Shown here one piece after another: positions 53,656 to 63,042 of a stretch of DNA of 64,000 nt. Below the pieces are notes generated by a model. That model was not told the DNA's origin, made no database searches, and saw only the letters and a list, made by a program, of their open reading frames with translations. Every line of letters begins with the position of its first letter. Positions within the stretch are counted from its first letter, which is position 1. A program made the position numbers and the translations under genes. This DNA is from Novosphingobium sp. G106 (GTDB lineage: Bacteria; Pseudomonadota; Alphaproteobacteria; Sphingomonadales; Sphingomonadaceae). The stretch covers positions 5,026,001 through 5,090,000 of the forward strand of contig NZ_JAHOOZ010000001.1 of the NCBI RefSeq assembly GCF_019075875.1, read 5' to 3'.

Positions 53656-55260
53656 CTAACTGCGGCCGAGCCCTGCGAGCGGGGATACTTGGGGCATGCC
53701 CGGCACCAGTTGGAGCGAGCCAGGCAGGAACGGCTTGTCCGCAATCGCGATCGCCGGCGGCGCGAGCGCTGCGGTAAGTCCCGGCAAGGCAGCAGGCGCC
53801 TTGGCAACGGAGATGTTCGAGCTTTCGGCTACGGTCAGTTGCAGCTCGCTGACGATGCGGCCGGCTTCCTCGTCGTCCGGTTGAAGCTCGGCGACCTTGC
53901 TCCAGGCAGCAAGCGCAGGCTTGAGCTCGCCGAGCGCCTGATGTGCGCGGCCCAGCCATTTCCAGGCATTGTTGCCGCGCGGCTCGGCCTCGACCGAGCG
54001 CGTCAGCCAAGGCACCGCACCTTCGAAGTCACCCTTGCGGGCCAGCAGTCGGCCCAGACGATAGAGCGTCAAGGCGTGATCGGGCGCTGTGTCGAGGATC
54101 TGCCGGAAGGCCATTTCGGCCTCGGCATACTCGCCCTTGTCGTCGAAGCCGTTGGCCAGGTCGACTGATTTTTCAAGGCTCCTGGGATCGAGGCCATCGT
54201 TGATGTTCCGCCCATCGTTCGTCCGCATCGAGCAGGCATGCATATGGGCTTCGCGCGTGGCGAAATGATACTTGTAGGGCTCGTTGCCGCGCAGAAAATC
54301 GTAGATCCGAAAGCCGTGCGCGATGGCATGGCGAATGCTGAAGGCGTGCAGGAGGTAGCCCGAAGGAAGCTCGGAAAAGCTCTCGTCGCGGCCGGTTATG
54401 AGGAAGTGCAGCGACCCTTTGCATTCATCGACCAGCGTGGCGAGGATCGCGACCGGCCGGTCTCCGTCCCAGAACACCGGCATGAACAGATTGCCGGCTC
54501 GTGCCGTGCGCTGGAGCATGCCGCGGTTAAGCATGATGATCTCATCGGTACGCTCGCCTTTGGCCGGCTCCCATTTTATGCGCCACTGGGCAAGCAGGGT
54601 GTCGATCATAGCGAACTGAGCTTCGCCTTCGACAATCGTGATGCGGTATTGTTCGCCGTTATCGACCTTCTTGAGTAGCCGCCGGATCTTCTGTCGGTTG
54701 TTCGAGCTGAGCAGGGCGAGATAGGCATCCCAGTCGTCAGGAAGATCGGCCGCCGGGCAGATGCCGTTGTCGAGCTTGGTCCGGCCTTGAAGATAACTGA
54801 TCGACTTGTGGACGAACCGACGCTTGCCGAAGGTCTTGAAGAACAACTTCCGTCTGCGGTCCGACATCATCAGGCATTCGAGCTTGAATTCGGCCCAGTG
54901 GAGATCGCGCTTGATATGCGCCGCGAGCAGGGGAAGAACTTCTTCCTCGACCTCTGGCCGGCACAACAGGCCGGTATAATCCGAGAAGTAACTGCCCGCA
55001 GGCAGGAGCTCGTTATAGAGGCCGACCTTCTTGTCGAATTTGGCGCGCATTCGCAGCGGAAGGAAGGCGATATAGTCCGGGCTCTCTGCGGTCTCCTTGA
55101 CGGCCAGGATGAACCAGACCCCCGGGGTGAATTTCAGCCAATCATCAAGCCATTGATGGGTGAGGAAGAAATTGGCTTCCGGGTCGGCCGCATAGACGGC
55201 GGCCCAGGCGTCACGAACAGCATGAAACTCTTCGAAGGTTTCGATCGAACCGATGTGCAT
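53656..55260 (-). CDS. GNAT-type (FemAB/acetyltransf_6-like) protein fused to a TPR-like C-terminal region
   Basis: A 534-residue protein. Residues ~1-350 form an acetyltransferase-like domain: FFLTHQWLDDWLKF, FLPLRMRAKFDKKVGLYN, WDGDRPVAILATLVDECKGSLHFLITGRD, and HGFRIYDFLRGNEPYKYHFA. Residues ~385-480 hold helical repeats (YAEAEMAFRQILDTAPDHALTLYRLGRLLARKGDFEGAVPWLTRSVEAEPRG) of TPR type. This resembles enzymes that modify exopolysaccharide or capsule. Substrate unknown. Start at ATG 55260 with GGGGGAAG upstream. Confidence 0.75.
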   Translation of the reverse strand: MHIGSIETFEEFHAVRDAWAAVYAADPEANFFLTHQWLDDWLKFTPGVWFILAVKETAESPDYIAFLPLRMRAKFDKKVGLYNELLPAGSYFSDYTGLLCRPEVEEEVLPLLAAHIKRDLHWAEFKLECLMMSDRRRKLFFKTFGKRRFVHKSISYLQGRTKLDNGICPAADLPDDWDAYLALLSSNNRQKIRRLLKKVDNGEQYRITIVEGEAQFAMIDTLLAQWRIKWEPAKGERTDEIIMLNRGMLQRTARAGNLFMPVFWDGDRPVAILATLVDECKGSLHFLITGRDESFSELPSGYLLHAFSIRHAIAHGFRIYDFLRGNEPYKYHFATREAHMHACSMRTNDGRNINDGLDPRSLEKSVDLANGFDDKGEYAEAEMAFRQILDTAPDHALTLYRLGRLLARKGDFEGAVPWLTRSVEAEPRGNNAWKWLGRAHQALGELKPALAAWSKVAELQPDDEEAGRIVSELQLTVAESSNISVAKAPAALPGLTAALAPPAIAIADKPFLPGSLQLVPGMPQVSPLAGLGRS

Positions 55261-55515
55261 GGCGACTCTTCCCCCTAAGTCGAATTTCGCCCAAATTAGG
55301 TAGAATTGGAAGGATCTTCTGTCGTCCCATTTGGGAGCAGCAAGTTCCGTGATTGTACGTAAGTAAAAATTCGACGATATATTCATTGAGGAAGTCTGGA
55401 ATTTTGGGGCGGACGTGCGGCCGTTCGTCTCGTGGTGCCGCCAGGCCACGCCAGGCAAACCGCCGCGCGCTTAGCCCTTGCCCTTTGCCCCCATCTCCGC
55501 CCATCTAGGCAGGGA

Positions 55516-57609
55516 ATGCTGCGTCAGTACGAACTTGTCGAACGTGTGAAGGCCTACGATCCCGATGCGGACGAGGCGATGCTGAACCGTGCCTATGTCT
55601 ATACCGTCCAGAAGCACGGTACCCAGAAGCGCGCTTCGGGCGATCCTTACTTCAGCCATCCAATCGAAGTCGCGGGGCTAATGACCGAGCTCAAGCTCGA
55701 CCAGGAGACGATCGTCACCGCGCTGCTCCACGACACGGTCGAGGATACGCTGGCGACGATCGACGAGGTCGAGAGCTATTTCGGGCCCGAGATCGCCCGG
55801 CTCGTCGACGGCGTCACCAAGCTCTCGAAGATCGAGACGCTGACCGAAAGCGAACGCGCCGCCGAGAACCTGCGCAAGTTCTTCCTCGCCATGAGCGAGG
55901 ACCTGCGCGTCCTGCTGGTGAAGCTGGCCGACCGGCTCCACAACATGCGCACGCTCCATTTCATCAAGAGCGAGGAGAAGCGCCGCCGCATCGCCCGTGA
56001 GACGATGGATATCTACGCGCCGCTCGCCGAGCGCGTCGGCATGTACGAATATATGCGCGAGATGCAGCTGCTGGCCTTCGAGCAGATCGAGCCCGAGGCC
56101 TATGCCACGATTACCGGCCGGCTCGCGCAGATCCGCAGCCAGGAAGGCAGCCAGGTCGGCGCGATCGCCTTCTCGATCAAGCAGGCGCTGGCCGAGGCTG
56201 GGCTGAAGGTCGAGGTCTCGGGCCGCGAGAAGCACCCCTATTCGATCTGGAAGAAGATGGCCGAGCGCCATGTGACCTTCGAGCAGATCACCGATATCAT
56301 GGCCTTCCGCGTGCTGACCGACGATCCGGCGGACTGCTACAAGGCGCTCGGCGTGCTCCACCAGACCTGGCAGATGATCCCCGGCCGGTTCAAGGACTAC
56401 ATCTCCACGCCGAAGACCAACGGCTACCGCTCGCTGCACACGGCGCTGATCTATGAGAACTCGATGCGCGTCGAAGTGCAGATCCGCACGCGCGACATGC
56501 ACCGGACCAACGAATACGGCCTCGCCGCACACTGGGCTTACAAGCAGAACGGCACTCGGCCCGACGGCGAAGTGGGCTGGCTGCGCGACCTGATCGAGAT
56601 CGTCGACGCCAGCCACGACGCCGAGGAACTGCTCGAGCATACGCGCCTGGCGATCTACCAGGACCGCATCTTCGCCTTCACCCCCAAGGGCGCGCTGCAC
56701 CAGCTGCCCAAGGGTGCGACGCCGGTGGATTTCGCCTATGCGGTCCACACCAATCTCGGCAATGCCGCGGTCGGGGCCAAGATCAACGGGCGGCATGTGC
56801 CGCTGCGCACGCCGCTTAACAACGGCGACGTGGTCGAGATCATCAAGAGCCGCAATGCGCAGCCGCAGCTCTCGTGGCTGGGCTTCGTCGTCACCGGCAA
56901 GGCCCGGGCGGCGATCCGCCGCGCGGTGCGCGCGAAGGAATTGCAGGAAATCGCCGCGATCGGCCGCAAGCTGTTCGAGGAGATCGTCGAGCGCCTGCCG
57001 ACCAAGATCGGCAAGAAGGCGATCGCCGACGCGGTCAAGCGCCTGGGCTTCGCGCGCGAGGAAGAGATGATGGCCGCGATCGGCACGGCGAAGCTGTCCG
57101 ACCGCGAGGTGATGGAAGCGCTCGTCCCCGGCAGTGCCGCCAACCTGACCGATCCCGACGACTGGCCCAAGCAGGAACGCGCGATCTCGATCCGCGGGCT
57201 GACCCCGGGCATGGCCTTCCACCTTGCCGATTGCTGCCACCCGGTGCCGGGCGATCGCATCGTCGGCCTGCGCCAGCCGGGCAAGGGCGTCGAAGTGCAC
57301 ACGATCGACTGCATGAGCCTGGCCAACGGCGTCGATGCCGATTGGCTCGACCTGTCCTGGGGCGAGCGTTCGACCGGTGCGGTCGGGCGGCTGCGCATCG
57401 TGCTCTACAACCGGCCGGGCACTCTGGCCGAAGTCACCGCGATCTTCGCCAACAACCGCGCCAATGTCACCGACCTCCACATGATCCAGCGCGACGATCC
57501 GTTCGGCACCTACGAGGTCGATCTCGAGGTCAAGGACGTCGCCCACCTGACCCGCATCATCAGTTCGCTGCGTGCCAGCGAGGCCGTGGCCGAGGCCGAA
57601 CGAATCTGA
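55516..57609 (+). CDS. rsh: Bifunctional (p)ppGpp synthetase/hydrolase, RelA/SpoT homologue
   Basis: A 697-residue protein with an intact HD hydrolase domain (YFSHPIEVAG, LLHDTVED from H72), a synthetase domain (DIMAFRVL, STPKTNGYRSLHTALI), a TGS domain (FAFTPKGALHQLPKGATPVDFAYAVHT), and a C-terminal ACT domain (RIVLYNRPGTLAEVTAIFANNRANV). It makes and degrades the stringent alarmone. It appears to be the only RSH in the window. The ATG at 55516 has CAGGGA in front. Confidence 0.97.
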   Translation: MLRQYELVERVKAYDPDADEAMLNRAYVYTVQKHGTQKRASGDPYFSHPIEVAGLMTELKLDQETIVTALLHDTVEDTLATIDEVESYFGPEIARLVDGVTKLSKIETLTESERAAENLRKFFLAMSEDLRVLLVKLADRLHNMRTLHFIKSEEKRRRIARETMDIYAPLAERVGMYEYMREMQLLAFEQIEPEAYATITGRLAQIRSQEGSQVGAIAFSIKQALAEAGLKVEVSGREKHPYSIWKKMAERHVTFEQITDIMAFRVLTDDPADCYKALGVLHQTWQMIPGRFKDYISTPKTNGYRSLHTALIYENSMRVEVQIRTRDMHRTNEYGLAAHWAYKQNGTRPDGEVGWLRDLIEIVDASHDAEELLEHTRLAIYQDRIFAFTPKGALHQLPKGATPVDFAYAVHTNLGNAAVGAKINGRHVPLRTPLNNGDVVEIIKSRNAQPQLSWLGFVVTGKARAAIRRAVRAKELQEIAAIGRKLFEEIVERLPTKIGKKAIADAVKRLGFAREEEMMAAIGTAKLSDREVMEALVPGSAANLTDPDDWPKQERAISIRGLTPGMAFHLADCCHPVPGDRIVGLRQPGKGVEVHTIDCMSLANGVDADWLDLSWGERSTGAVGRLRIVLYNRPGTLAEVTAIFANNRANVTDLHMIQRDDPFGTYEVDLEVKDVAHLTRIISSLRASEAVAEAERI

Positions 57610-57671
57610 AGCCGCACCGCTTGCGCCGCAGCAAAGGTGCGGCTAGGGCGCTTCGCCTGTCCAGAGCATGC

Positions 57672-57762
57672 GGAGCGGTGGCCGAGTGGTCGAAGGCGCT
57701 CGCCTGGAAAGTGAGTATACGTCAAAAGCGTATCGAGGGTTCGAATCCCTCCCGCTCCGCCA
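57672..57762 (+). tRNA. tRNA-Ser (GGA)
   Basis: A type II tRNA with acceptor arms GGAGCGG and CCGCTCC, discriminator G and encoded CCA. The anticodon loop CTGGAAA has anticodon GGA (codon UCC). The long variable arm (TATACGTCAAAAGCGTAT) and T loop GGTTCGAATCC are present. Confidence 0.97.
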
Positions 57763-57966
57763 CCGGTCTGTCCTCGGCGCGATCCCATGCGGATCGCTCT
57801 GAACGGCGCGGATAGAGAAAGTCGCCGGGCTGCGGCTGTTTCTTCGATCGCTTTTAGTTGTCTGCTGCGCTTGGCCGCCTTGGCGTGCGCCGGGGCTCGC
57901 GGAACTGCGCCACTTTGGCCGGCAGCTCGCTCGGATATAGACTCAGCCTGTGTCATCCAGGACTGA

Positions 57967-58053
57967 TGGTGCGGTCGAGAAGACTCGAACTTCCACGGGC
58001 TTTCGCCCACAACGACCTCAACGTTGCGCGTCTACCAATTCCGCCACGACCGC
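57967..58053 (-). tRNA. tRNA-Leu (GAG)
   Basis: Read on the minus strand, acceptor arms GCGGTCG and CGACCGC pair, discriminator A and encoded CCA follow. The anticodon stem CAACG / CGTTG encloses loop TTGAGGT with anticodon GAG (codon CUC). The variable arm TGGGCGAAAGCCCG forms a hairpin, and the T loop has GTTCGAG. Confidence 0.96.
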
Positions 58054-58172
58054 TAAATCATCGGGCTGCCAGTGCGGCCCGGGTGGGGTAGGAGCGCGCC
58101 CTTAGCAAAGGGAATCGGGGGCTGCAAGCGGTGAGTCAGGGTATTTGGCTTCCAGCGTGAGCTGGCCGAAAA

Positions 58173-59084
58173 TTAGCCGGGCTTCCAGCCGATTTCGGCG
58201 ATACGGGCGGTCTTGGGCACGTCGGTCACGGCTTCGTTGACCGTCATGCTCTCGCCCGGAGCCAGCACGCGCTTGGGCGGGGCGACTTCGTAGGAATAAA
58301 CGATCCGCTCGCGCCCGTCGCGCAAGACGATGAGGATGGTCGGCACCGCCCGGCGTGTCTGGCCGACATTGGTCACCGTGCCGCTGGCACCGAAGAACTC
58401 GGTGCCGTTGGGCAGGGTGCGGCGGTCCTGCCGGTTGGGCGGGAAATCGAGCACGAGGTCGGGCTCGGCCTGGCCGAATGTCGCGCGGGCGAGCGGCACC
58501 CAGTCGGGCAGGCCGAATTTCGCAACCGCCGCGACGGCACCGAGCGCGACCACAGCGAAGAGCGCGGCCGCCATGGTCCACATCCGAAGGCGGTTGCGCC
58601 GCGGGCGGAACGGCGGCTCGAAATCGAAGCTCGACCGGCTCTCGTCGAAATAGGGATCGCTGGGGGGTTCGGTGTAGGTCGGCTCGGACTCGTCGGCGAG
58701 CGACTGGAACCGCGGCTCGGGCGTTCCTGCGGGCGACCAGCTCGCCGGTGCAGGATCCGGCTCGGGCGCGGCCCAGGCCGGTGGTTCCGGTTCGGGCTGC
58801 CGTACCGACCAGCGCGATGCCGCTTCCTCGGGGTCGGGCGCAGCCGGTTGCGGTGCTTCCTCGGCCTGGGGCGGAGGCGAAGGCGGCGGCGGAGGTGGCG
58901 GAGGTGCCGGGCGGGGCGCCGCTGCCGGCTGCGCCGCGGGGCTTGCCGCCAGGGCTTCGGCCGAAGGGCCTTCCTGGAACCAGCTATGGCGGCACTTGGC
59001 GCAGCGGACGGTCCGGCCGTCGACGCCGATCGCGGTGTCCGGGACGACATACCGGGTCGAACAAGCTGGACATGCGATAATCAT
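58173..59084 (-). CDS. Zinc-ribbon (MJ0042-type) membrane protein
   Basis: A 303-residue protein. The N-terminal zinc ribbon CPACSTRY...VRCAKCRHSW has four Cys ligands (MJ0042 motif). A long proline-rich low-complexity part (~50-150, APPPPPPPSPPP) precedes a single transmembrane helix (~170-188), and an extracytoplasmic DUF3426-like domain follows (GTEFFGASGTVTNVGQTRRAVPTI). Membrane-anchored zinc-ribbon proteins of this layout are common next to ftsE in alphaproteobacteria. It is divergent from ftsE with a 136-bp gap. Confidence 0.75.
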   Translation of the reverse strand: MIIACPACSTRYVVPDTAIGVDGRTVRCAKCRHSWFQEGPSAEALAASPAAQPAAAPRPAPPPPPPPPSPPPQAEEAPQPAAPDPEEAASRWSVRQPEPEPPAWAAPEPDPAPASWSPAGTPEPRFQSLADESEPTYTEPPSDPYFDESRSSFDFEPPFRPRRNRLRMWTMAAALFAVVALGAVAAVAKFGLPDWVPLARATFGQAEPDLVLDFPPNRQDRRTLPNGTEFFGASGTVTNVGQTRRAVPTILIVLRDGRERIVYSYEVAPPKRVLAPGESMTVNEAVTDVPKTARIAEIGWKPG

Positions 59085-59220
59085 GACGTCTCGTTAAACA
59101 TGCTATGCCCTGCCGCCACAAGGCTTCGGCAGTGGAGGAAAGGGCGCAATGGCCTTTTTTCCACATGCATAGGTCTGTATAGGCCCAGCCTTAGCCAGAA
59201 AGTCCGATCGAAACCGTGCA

Positions 59221-60027
59221 ATGAACCAGGCCGCCGACGCCGAAATCGTCCATTTCGACAATGTCGGCATGCGTTACGGCACCGACAGGGAAGTTCTGAG
59301 CGACGTTTCCTTCACGCTTTATCCGGGGAGCTTCTATTTCCTGACCGGCGCGAGCGGTGCGGGCAAGACTTCGCTATTGAAGCTGCTCTATCTCGCCCAG
59401 CGCCCTTCGCGCGGGATGATCCGCATGTTCGGTTCCGACGCGATCACGCTGCCGCGCGACAGGCTTCCAGCGATGCGCCGCCGGCTGGGGGTCGTCTTCC
59501 AGGACTTCCGGCTGGTGCCGCACCTCTCGGCCTTCGACAACGTCGCGCTGCCGCTGCGCGTGGCGGGCATGGCCGAACGCGAGATCGCCAAGCCGGTCGC
59601 CGACATGCTCGACTGGGTCGGCCTGGGCGACCGCATGGAGGCGCGCCCGGCGACGCTCTCGGGCGGCGAGCAGCAGCGTGTCGCCATCGCCCGCGCAGTG
59701 ATTGGCCGGCCCGACCTGCTCGTGGCCGACGAGCCGACGGGTAACGTCGATCCCGACATGGCGGTCAAGCTGCTGCGCCTGTTCGAAGCGCTCAACCGGC
59801 TGGGCACGACGGTTGTCGTCGCGACGCACGACGTGCATCTGCTGCAGAAGGTACCGGAGTCGCTGATCATGCGGCTCGACAAGGGACGCTTGTCCGATCC
59901 GACGGGGGCGCTACGCTATCCCCCGCGGCGGGCGACGGCGCCGAGTTTTGAATCTGGAGGCGCGGGTTCGGGGCCCGCGATGCCATGGGTCGGTGGGTCC
60001 GGCGCGGGAGCCGGGGGAGACGTGTGA
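59221..60027 (+). CDS. ftsE: Cell division ATP-binding protein FtsE
   Basis: A 268-residue ABC ATPase. Walker [10 protein letters not shown] (G43-T50), Q-loop VVFQDFRLV, signature [14 protein letters not shown], Walker [10 protein letters not shown] and the H-switch THD are intact. It pairs with FtsX to regulate septal murein hydrolases. The last ~45 residues ([19 protein letters not shown]...) are a Gly/Pro/Ser-rich extension absent from most FtsE proteins (~220-230 residues). It overlaps ftsX by GTGA. Confidence 0.95.
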   Translation: MNQAADAEIVHFDNVGMRYGTDREVLSDVSFTLYPGSFYFLTGASGAGKTSLLKLLYLAQRPSRGMIRMFGSDAITLPRDRLPAMRRRLGVVFQDFRLVPHLSAFDNVALPLRVAGMAEREIAKPVADMLDWVGLGDRMEARPATLSGGEQQRVAIARAVIGRPDLLVADEPTGNVDPDMAVKLLRLFEALNRLGTTVVVATHDVHLLQKVPESLIMRLDKGRLSDPTGALRYPPRRATAPSFESGGAGSGPAMPWVGGSGAGAGGDV

Positions 60028-60974
60028 CGGAGGAAAGCGGGGCAGGGGGTATCGCCCAGGGAATGTCAGCCCGCTGGCGCCGCTTCTCGGGCGTCGGCGA
60101 GCACGAGCTCGTCCCGCAGCCGCGGCTGTCGGGCCCGATGCCCTGGGTCATCGCGATCATGGTGGCGCTGACGGTGATCGCGGTCGCTGCCGGCCTTGCC
60201 CTGCGCAATGCCGCCGCCGCGACGACCGCCGAACTGCGCGGCGGCGTCACCGTGCAGATCGTCGAAGCCTCGCCCGAGAAACGCGCGACCCAGGCGCAGG
60301 AGGCCGTCAAACGGCTCGGCCAGATGCCCGAGATCGTCGCGGTGCGGCTCGTCCCGCAGGCCGAGCTCGATGGCCTGATCGAGCCCTGGCTGGGCGTCGA
60401 AGCCCAGGCGGCGGACAAGGATACGATCCCGGTTCCCGCATTGATCGACGCGCGGATTTCCGGCGAGCTTACCGAAGCGCGCGTTGCGGCGATCCAGCGC
60501 TCGCTTGCCGATGTCGCGCCGGCGGCGCGGGTCGATGCCCAGTCGCGCTGGCTGCGGCCCGTGCTCGATGCGATCGCGCTCCTGCAATGGCTCGCGATCG
60601 CGCTCGTCGGCCTGCTGGCACTCGCCTTGGCGGCGGCCGTGCTGCTGGCGGTGCGCTCGGCGCTGGGGACCAACCGCGGGACGATCGAGATCGTCCATCT
60701 GCTCGGCGGCACCGATGTCCAGATTGCCCGCGTGTTCCAGCGCACCACCGGGATCGATTCCGCGGGCGGCGGCCTGCTGGGGCTGGCGGCCGCGCTCGTC
60801 GTGATCCTGTTCCTCGCGCGGCGGTTCGGTTCGCTCGGCGCGGGCATGGTCGATCAGGGCGCGCTGCACTGGCTCGACTGGATCATGCTGGGAATCGTCC
60901 CGGTCGTCGCCGTTGCGCTGTCGGTGCTGACCGCGCGGATCACCGTCATGCGCACTTTGCGCAAGATGCTTTAA
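60024..60974 (+). CDS. ftsX: Cell division protein FtsX
   Basis: A 316-residue permease-like protein with four transmembrane helices (~43-63, ~190-220, ~250-270, ~285-310). The periplasmic loop (~70-170) includes VVAVRLVPQAELDGLIEPWLG and carries the extracytoplasmic activator domain. GTG 60024 overlaps the ftsE stop and has GGGGGAGA ahead of it, fixing the start; ATG 60063 is an alternative. Confidence 0.93.
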   Translation: MTEESGAGGIAQGMSARWRRFSGVGEHELVPQPRLSGPMPWVIAIMVALTVIAVAAGLALRNAAAATTAELRGGVTVQIVEASPEKRATQAQEAVKRLGQMPEIVAVRLVPQAELDGLIEPWLGVEAQAADKDTIPVPALIDARISGELTEARVAAIQRSLADVAPAARVDAQSRWLRPVLDAIALLQWLAIALVGLLALALAAAVLLAVRSALGTNRGTIEIVHLLGGTDVQIARVFQRTTGIDSAGGGLLGLAAALVVILFLARRFGSLGAGMVDQGALHWLDWIMLGIVPVVAVALSVLTARITVMRTLRKML

Positions 60975-60984
60975 GACGAGGCCC

Positions 60985-61515
60985 ATGCTCCGCCGCATCG
61001 TCTCGCTGATCGTGCTCGTCTGGCTGCTCGGCTTCATCTGGTTTGCGATAGCGCTGCCGGGGCCGCTGGACGCGGCCAAGAGCGACGGCGTGGTCGTGCT
61101 GACCGGCGGCGGCGGGCGCATCGGCCGGGGGCTGGAGGTGCTGGAGAAGGGGTGGAGCCGCAAGCTGCTCGTCTCGGGAGTCGACCGCGAAGTGCGCCCC
61201 GGCGAGTTCCAGGCCGAATACAAGGTCCCGCCCGCGCTGATGGCCTGCTGCGTCACCTTGGGCTTCCAGTCGGTCGACACGCGTTCGAACGCGCGCGAGG
61301 CGGCGGACTGGATGGCGAAGAACAAGATTCGTTCGGTTCGCCTGGTCACGACCGATTGGCACATGCGCCGCGCGGCGATGGAGCTGGGCGGCCTGCTGCC
61401 CGACCATGTGGAGGTAATCCGCGATGCCGTGCCTTCGCAGCCGAGCCTGCGCAACCTGTTCCTCGAATACAACAAGCTGCTGGCGCGAACGGTTCAGCGT
61501 ATGATGGGCCAATAA
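60985..61515 (+). CDS. DUF218 (YdcF/ElyC-like) family protein
   Basis: A 176-residue protein with one N-terminal transmembrane helix (~5-25) and a periplasm-facing DUF218 domain (DGVVVLTGGGGRIGRGLEVLEKG, SNAREAADWMAKNKIRSVRLVTTDWHMRRA). The last segment VIRDAVPSQ is typical. DUF218 proteins are linked to envelope biogenesis. It overlaps plsC by one base (TAATG). Confidence 0.85.
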   Translation: MLRRIVSLIVLVWLLGFIWFAIALPGPLDAAKSDGVVVLTGGGGRIGRGLEVLEKGWSRKLLVSGVDREVRPGEFQAEYKVPPALMACCVTLGFQSVDTRSNAREAADWMAKNKIRSVRLVTTDWHMRRAAMELGGLLPDHVEVIRDAVPSQPSLRNLFLEYNKLLARTVQRMMGQ

Positions 61516-62204
61516 TGACGATTTTGCGCAATCTCGCCTTCTACCTGATCTTTTACGGTGGCAGCCTGTTCTATGTGCTGGGCTCGCTGGCGGCCTTGGC
61601 GCTGGGCCGGAAGGCGCTGATCTTCGTGGCCGCAGGCTGGTCGACCTGGCACCGGCTCTGCGTGACCGGCCTGCTCGGCATCCGTATCAGGGTCGAGGGC
61701 GAACTCCCCGGCGAGGGCTACCTGGTGGCGCTCAAGCACGAAAGCTTCTTCGAGGCGATCGACCTGCCCAACCTGCTCGGCCGCCCGGCGGTCATCGCCA
61801 AGGCGGAACTGCTGCGTATTCCATTCTGGGGCCAGGCGGCGCGCGTCTACGGCCTGATCGCGGTCGAGCGGGACCAGGGCGCCAAGGCGCTGCGCGCGAT
61901 GATCAGCGGCGCGCGCCGGCTCATCGCCGAAGGGCGGCCGCTGGCGATCTTTCCCGAGGGCACGCGCGTACCGCATGGCCGTGAGGCGCCGCTGCAGTCG
62001 GGTTTCGCCGGGCTCTACAAGTTGCTCGGGCTGCCGGTGGTGCCGATTGCGGTCGACAGCGGCCCGCTCTACCACCGCCGCTGGAAGCGCCGCGGCACGA
62101 TCACCTTCCGCATCGGCGAGACGATCCCCACGGGCCTGCCGCGCGAGGAGATCGAGGCGCGCGTGCTGGCCGCGATCAACGACCTCAACACGACACCCGC
62201 GTGA
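61515..62204 (+). CDS. plsC: 1-acyl-sn-glycerol-3-phosphate acyltransferase (PlsC-like)
   Basis: A 229-residue lysophospholipid acyltransferase. The acceptor motif KHESFFEAID is HX4E rather than HX4D, and IFPEGTR binds the glycerol-3-phosphate. An N-terminal membrane helix (~8-28) and a second one near 30-50 anchor it. It converts lysophosphatidic acid to phosphatidic acid. The last 20 bp overlap the opposing transglutaminase-like gene. Confidence 0.88.
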   Translation: MTILRNLAFYLIFYGGSLFYVLGSLAALALGRKALIFVAAGWSTWHRLCVTGLLGIRIRVEGELPGEGYLVALKHESFFEAIDLPNLLGRPAVIAKAELLRIPFWGQAARVYGLIAVERDQGAKALRAMISGARRLIAEGRPLAIFPEGTRVPHGREAPLQSGFAGLYKLLGLPVVPIAVDSGPLYHRRWKRRGTITFRIGETIPTGLPREEIEARVLAAINDLNTTPA

Positions 62205-62982
62205 CCTGCACCGACTGGCTGTTGAGCTGCGCCCAGCCGTAGCTGGTGAGGAACGAGACGTCGGCCGCGTCGCGGCCCACGCCGATCTTGGCCATGTCCT
62301 CGGCCTTGGCCATGCCGGTGGGATCGATCAGGTACCAGGCGCCGTCGAGGAACACCTCGGGCACCGCGTGGAAGTCCTGCGGCTCGACGCCGAGCGCATA
62401 GACGCTGACGAAGCGCGCGGGGATCGCGCTGGCGCGGACCAGGGCGATCATCAGGTGGGCATAGTCGCGGCAGACGCCCTGGCGCTGGACGAAGGTTTCG
62501 AGCGCGGTGGTCGAAGTGATACTGACGCCCGGCACATAGCTCAGGTGCCCGCCGATCCAGTCGCAGATCGCCATGACCCGCTCGCCGCCCTGCAATGCGC
62601 CGAATTCGGCCTCGACGAAGGTCTGGAACTGGTCCGACGGGCAGTAGCGCGATGGCAGCAAATAATCGACCGTCTCGACCGGCAGCATGTGCGGCTTGAC
62701 CGCGGGCAAGGTCGCGAGATCGGCGCAGATCCGCTCGACGGTGACGGTGGCCTTGTAGTTGACCGTCAGCCTGCCCTGCAGGTGCAGCCAGATCCGGTCG
62801 CCGATCGTGTCGTGGCCGGGCAGGCGGGCGAAATGCTCGACCGGGCTGATGTCGATCCATGCGCCGGTCACCGTCTGCTCGGGCAGCAAGGCGGCCTCGA
62901 CCTGCAGCAGCACGTCGGAGGGCGTGGCGAAGTCGTAGTCGAGCGTGGATTCGATGGCGAGTTTCACGGGGGTCTTTCTCAT
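62185..62982 (-). CDS. Transglutaminase-like domain protein
   Basis: A 265-residue protein of the transglutaminase/protease-like superfamily. The Cys-His-Asp triad is visible in QGVCRDYAH (~C171), DFHAVPEVF and LIDPTG. A beta-rich N-terminal half (~1-120) precedes it. No signal peptide. These proteins are often peptidase or amidase enzymes of unknown substrate. Its 3' end overlaps plsC by 20 bp. Confidence 0.85.
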   Translation of the reverse strand: MRKTPVKLAIESTLDYDFATPSDVLLQVEAALLPEQTVTGAWIDISPVEHFARLPGHDTIGDRIWLHLQGRLTVNYKATVTVERICADLATLPAVKPHMLPVETVDYLLPSRYCPSDQFQTFVEAEFGALQGGERVMAICDWIGGHLSYVPGVSITSTTALETFVQRQGVCRDYAHLMIALVRASAIPARFVSVYALGVEPQDFHAVPEVFLDGAWYLIDPTGMAKAEDMAKIGVGRDAADVSFLTSYGWAQLNSQSVQVTRVSC

Positions 62983-63042
62983 CGGAGAGATGGGTATCCC
63001 GCGACAATGACCGAACCGCGAAAAGGCTCCGCGCTTGTGGGT

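Noticed and set aside
57763..57966. Possible small gene between the two tRNAs
   Set aside because: No frame has a start with a ribosome site, and the only long frames run through a tRNA.
57672..58053. tRNA pair as a phage attachment site
   Set aside because: No integrase or direct repeat of a tRNA 3' end was seen nearby.
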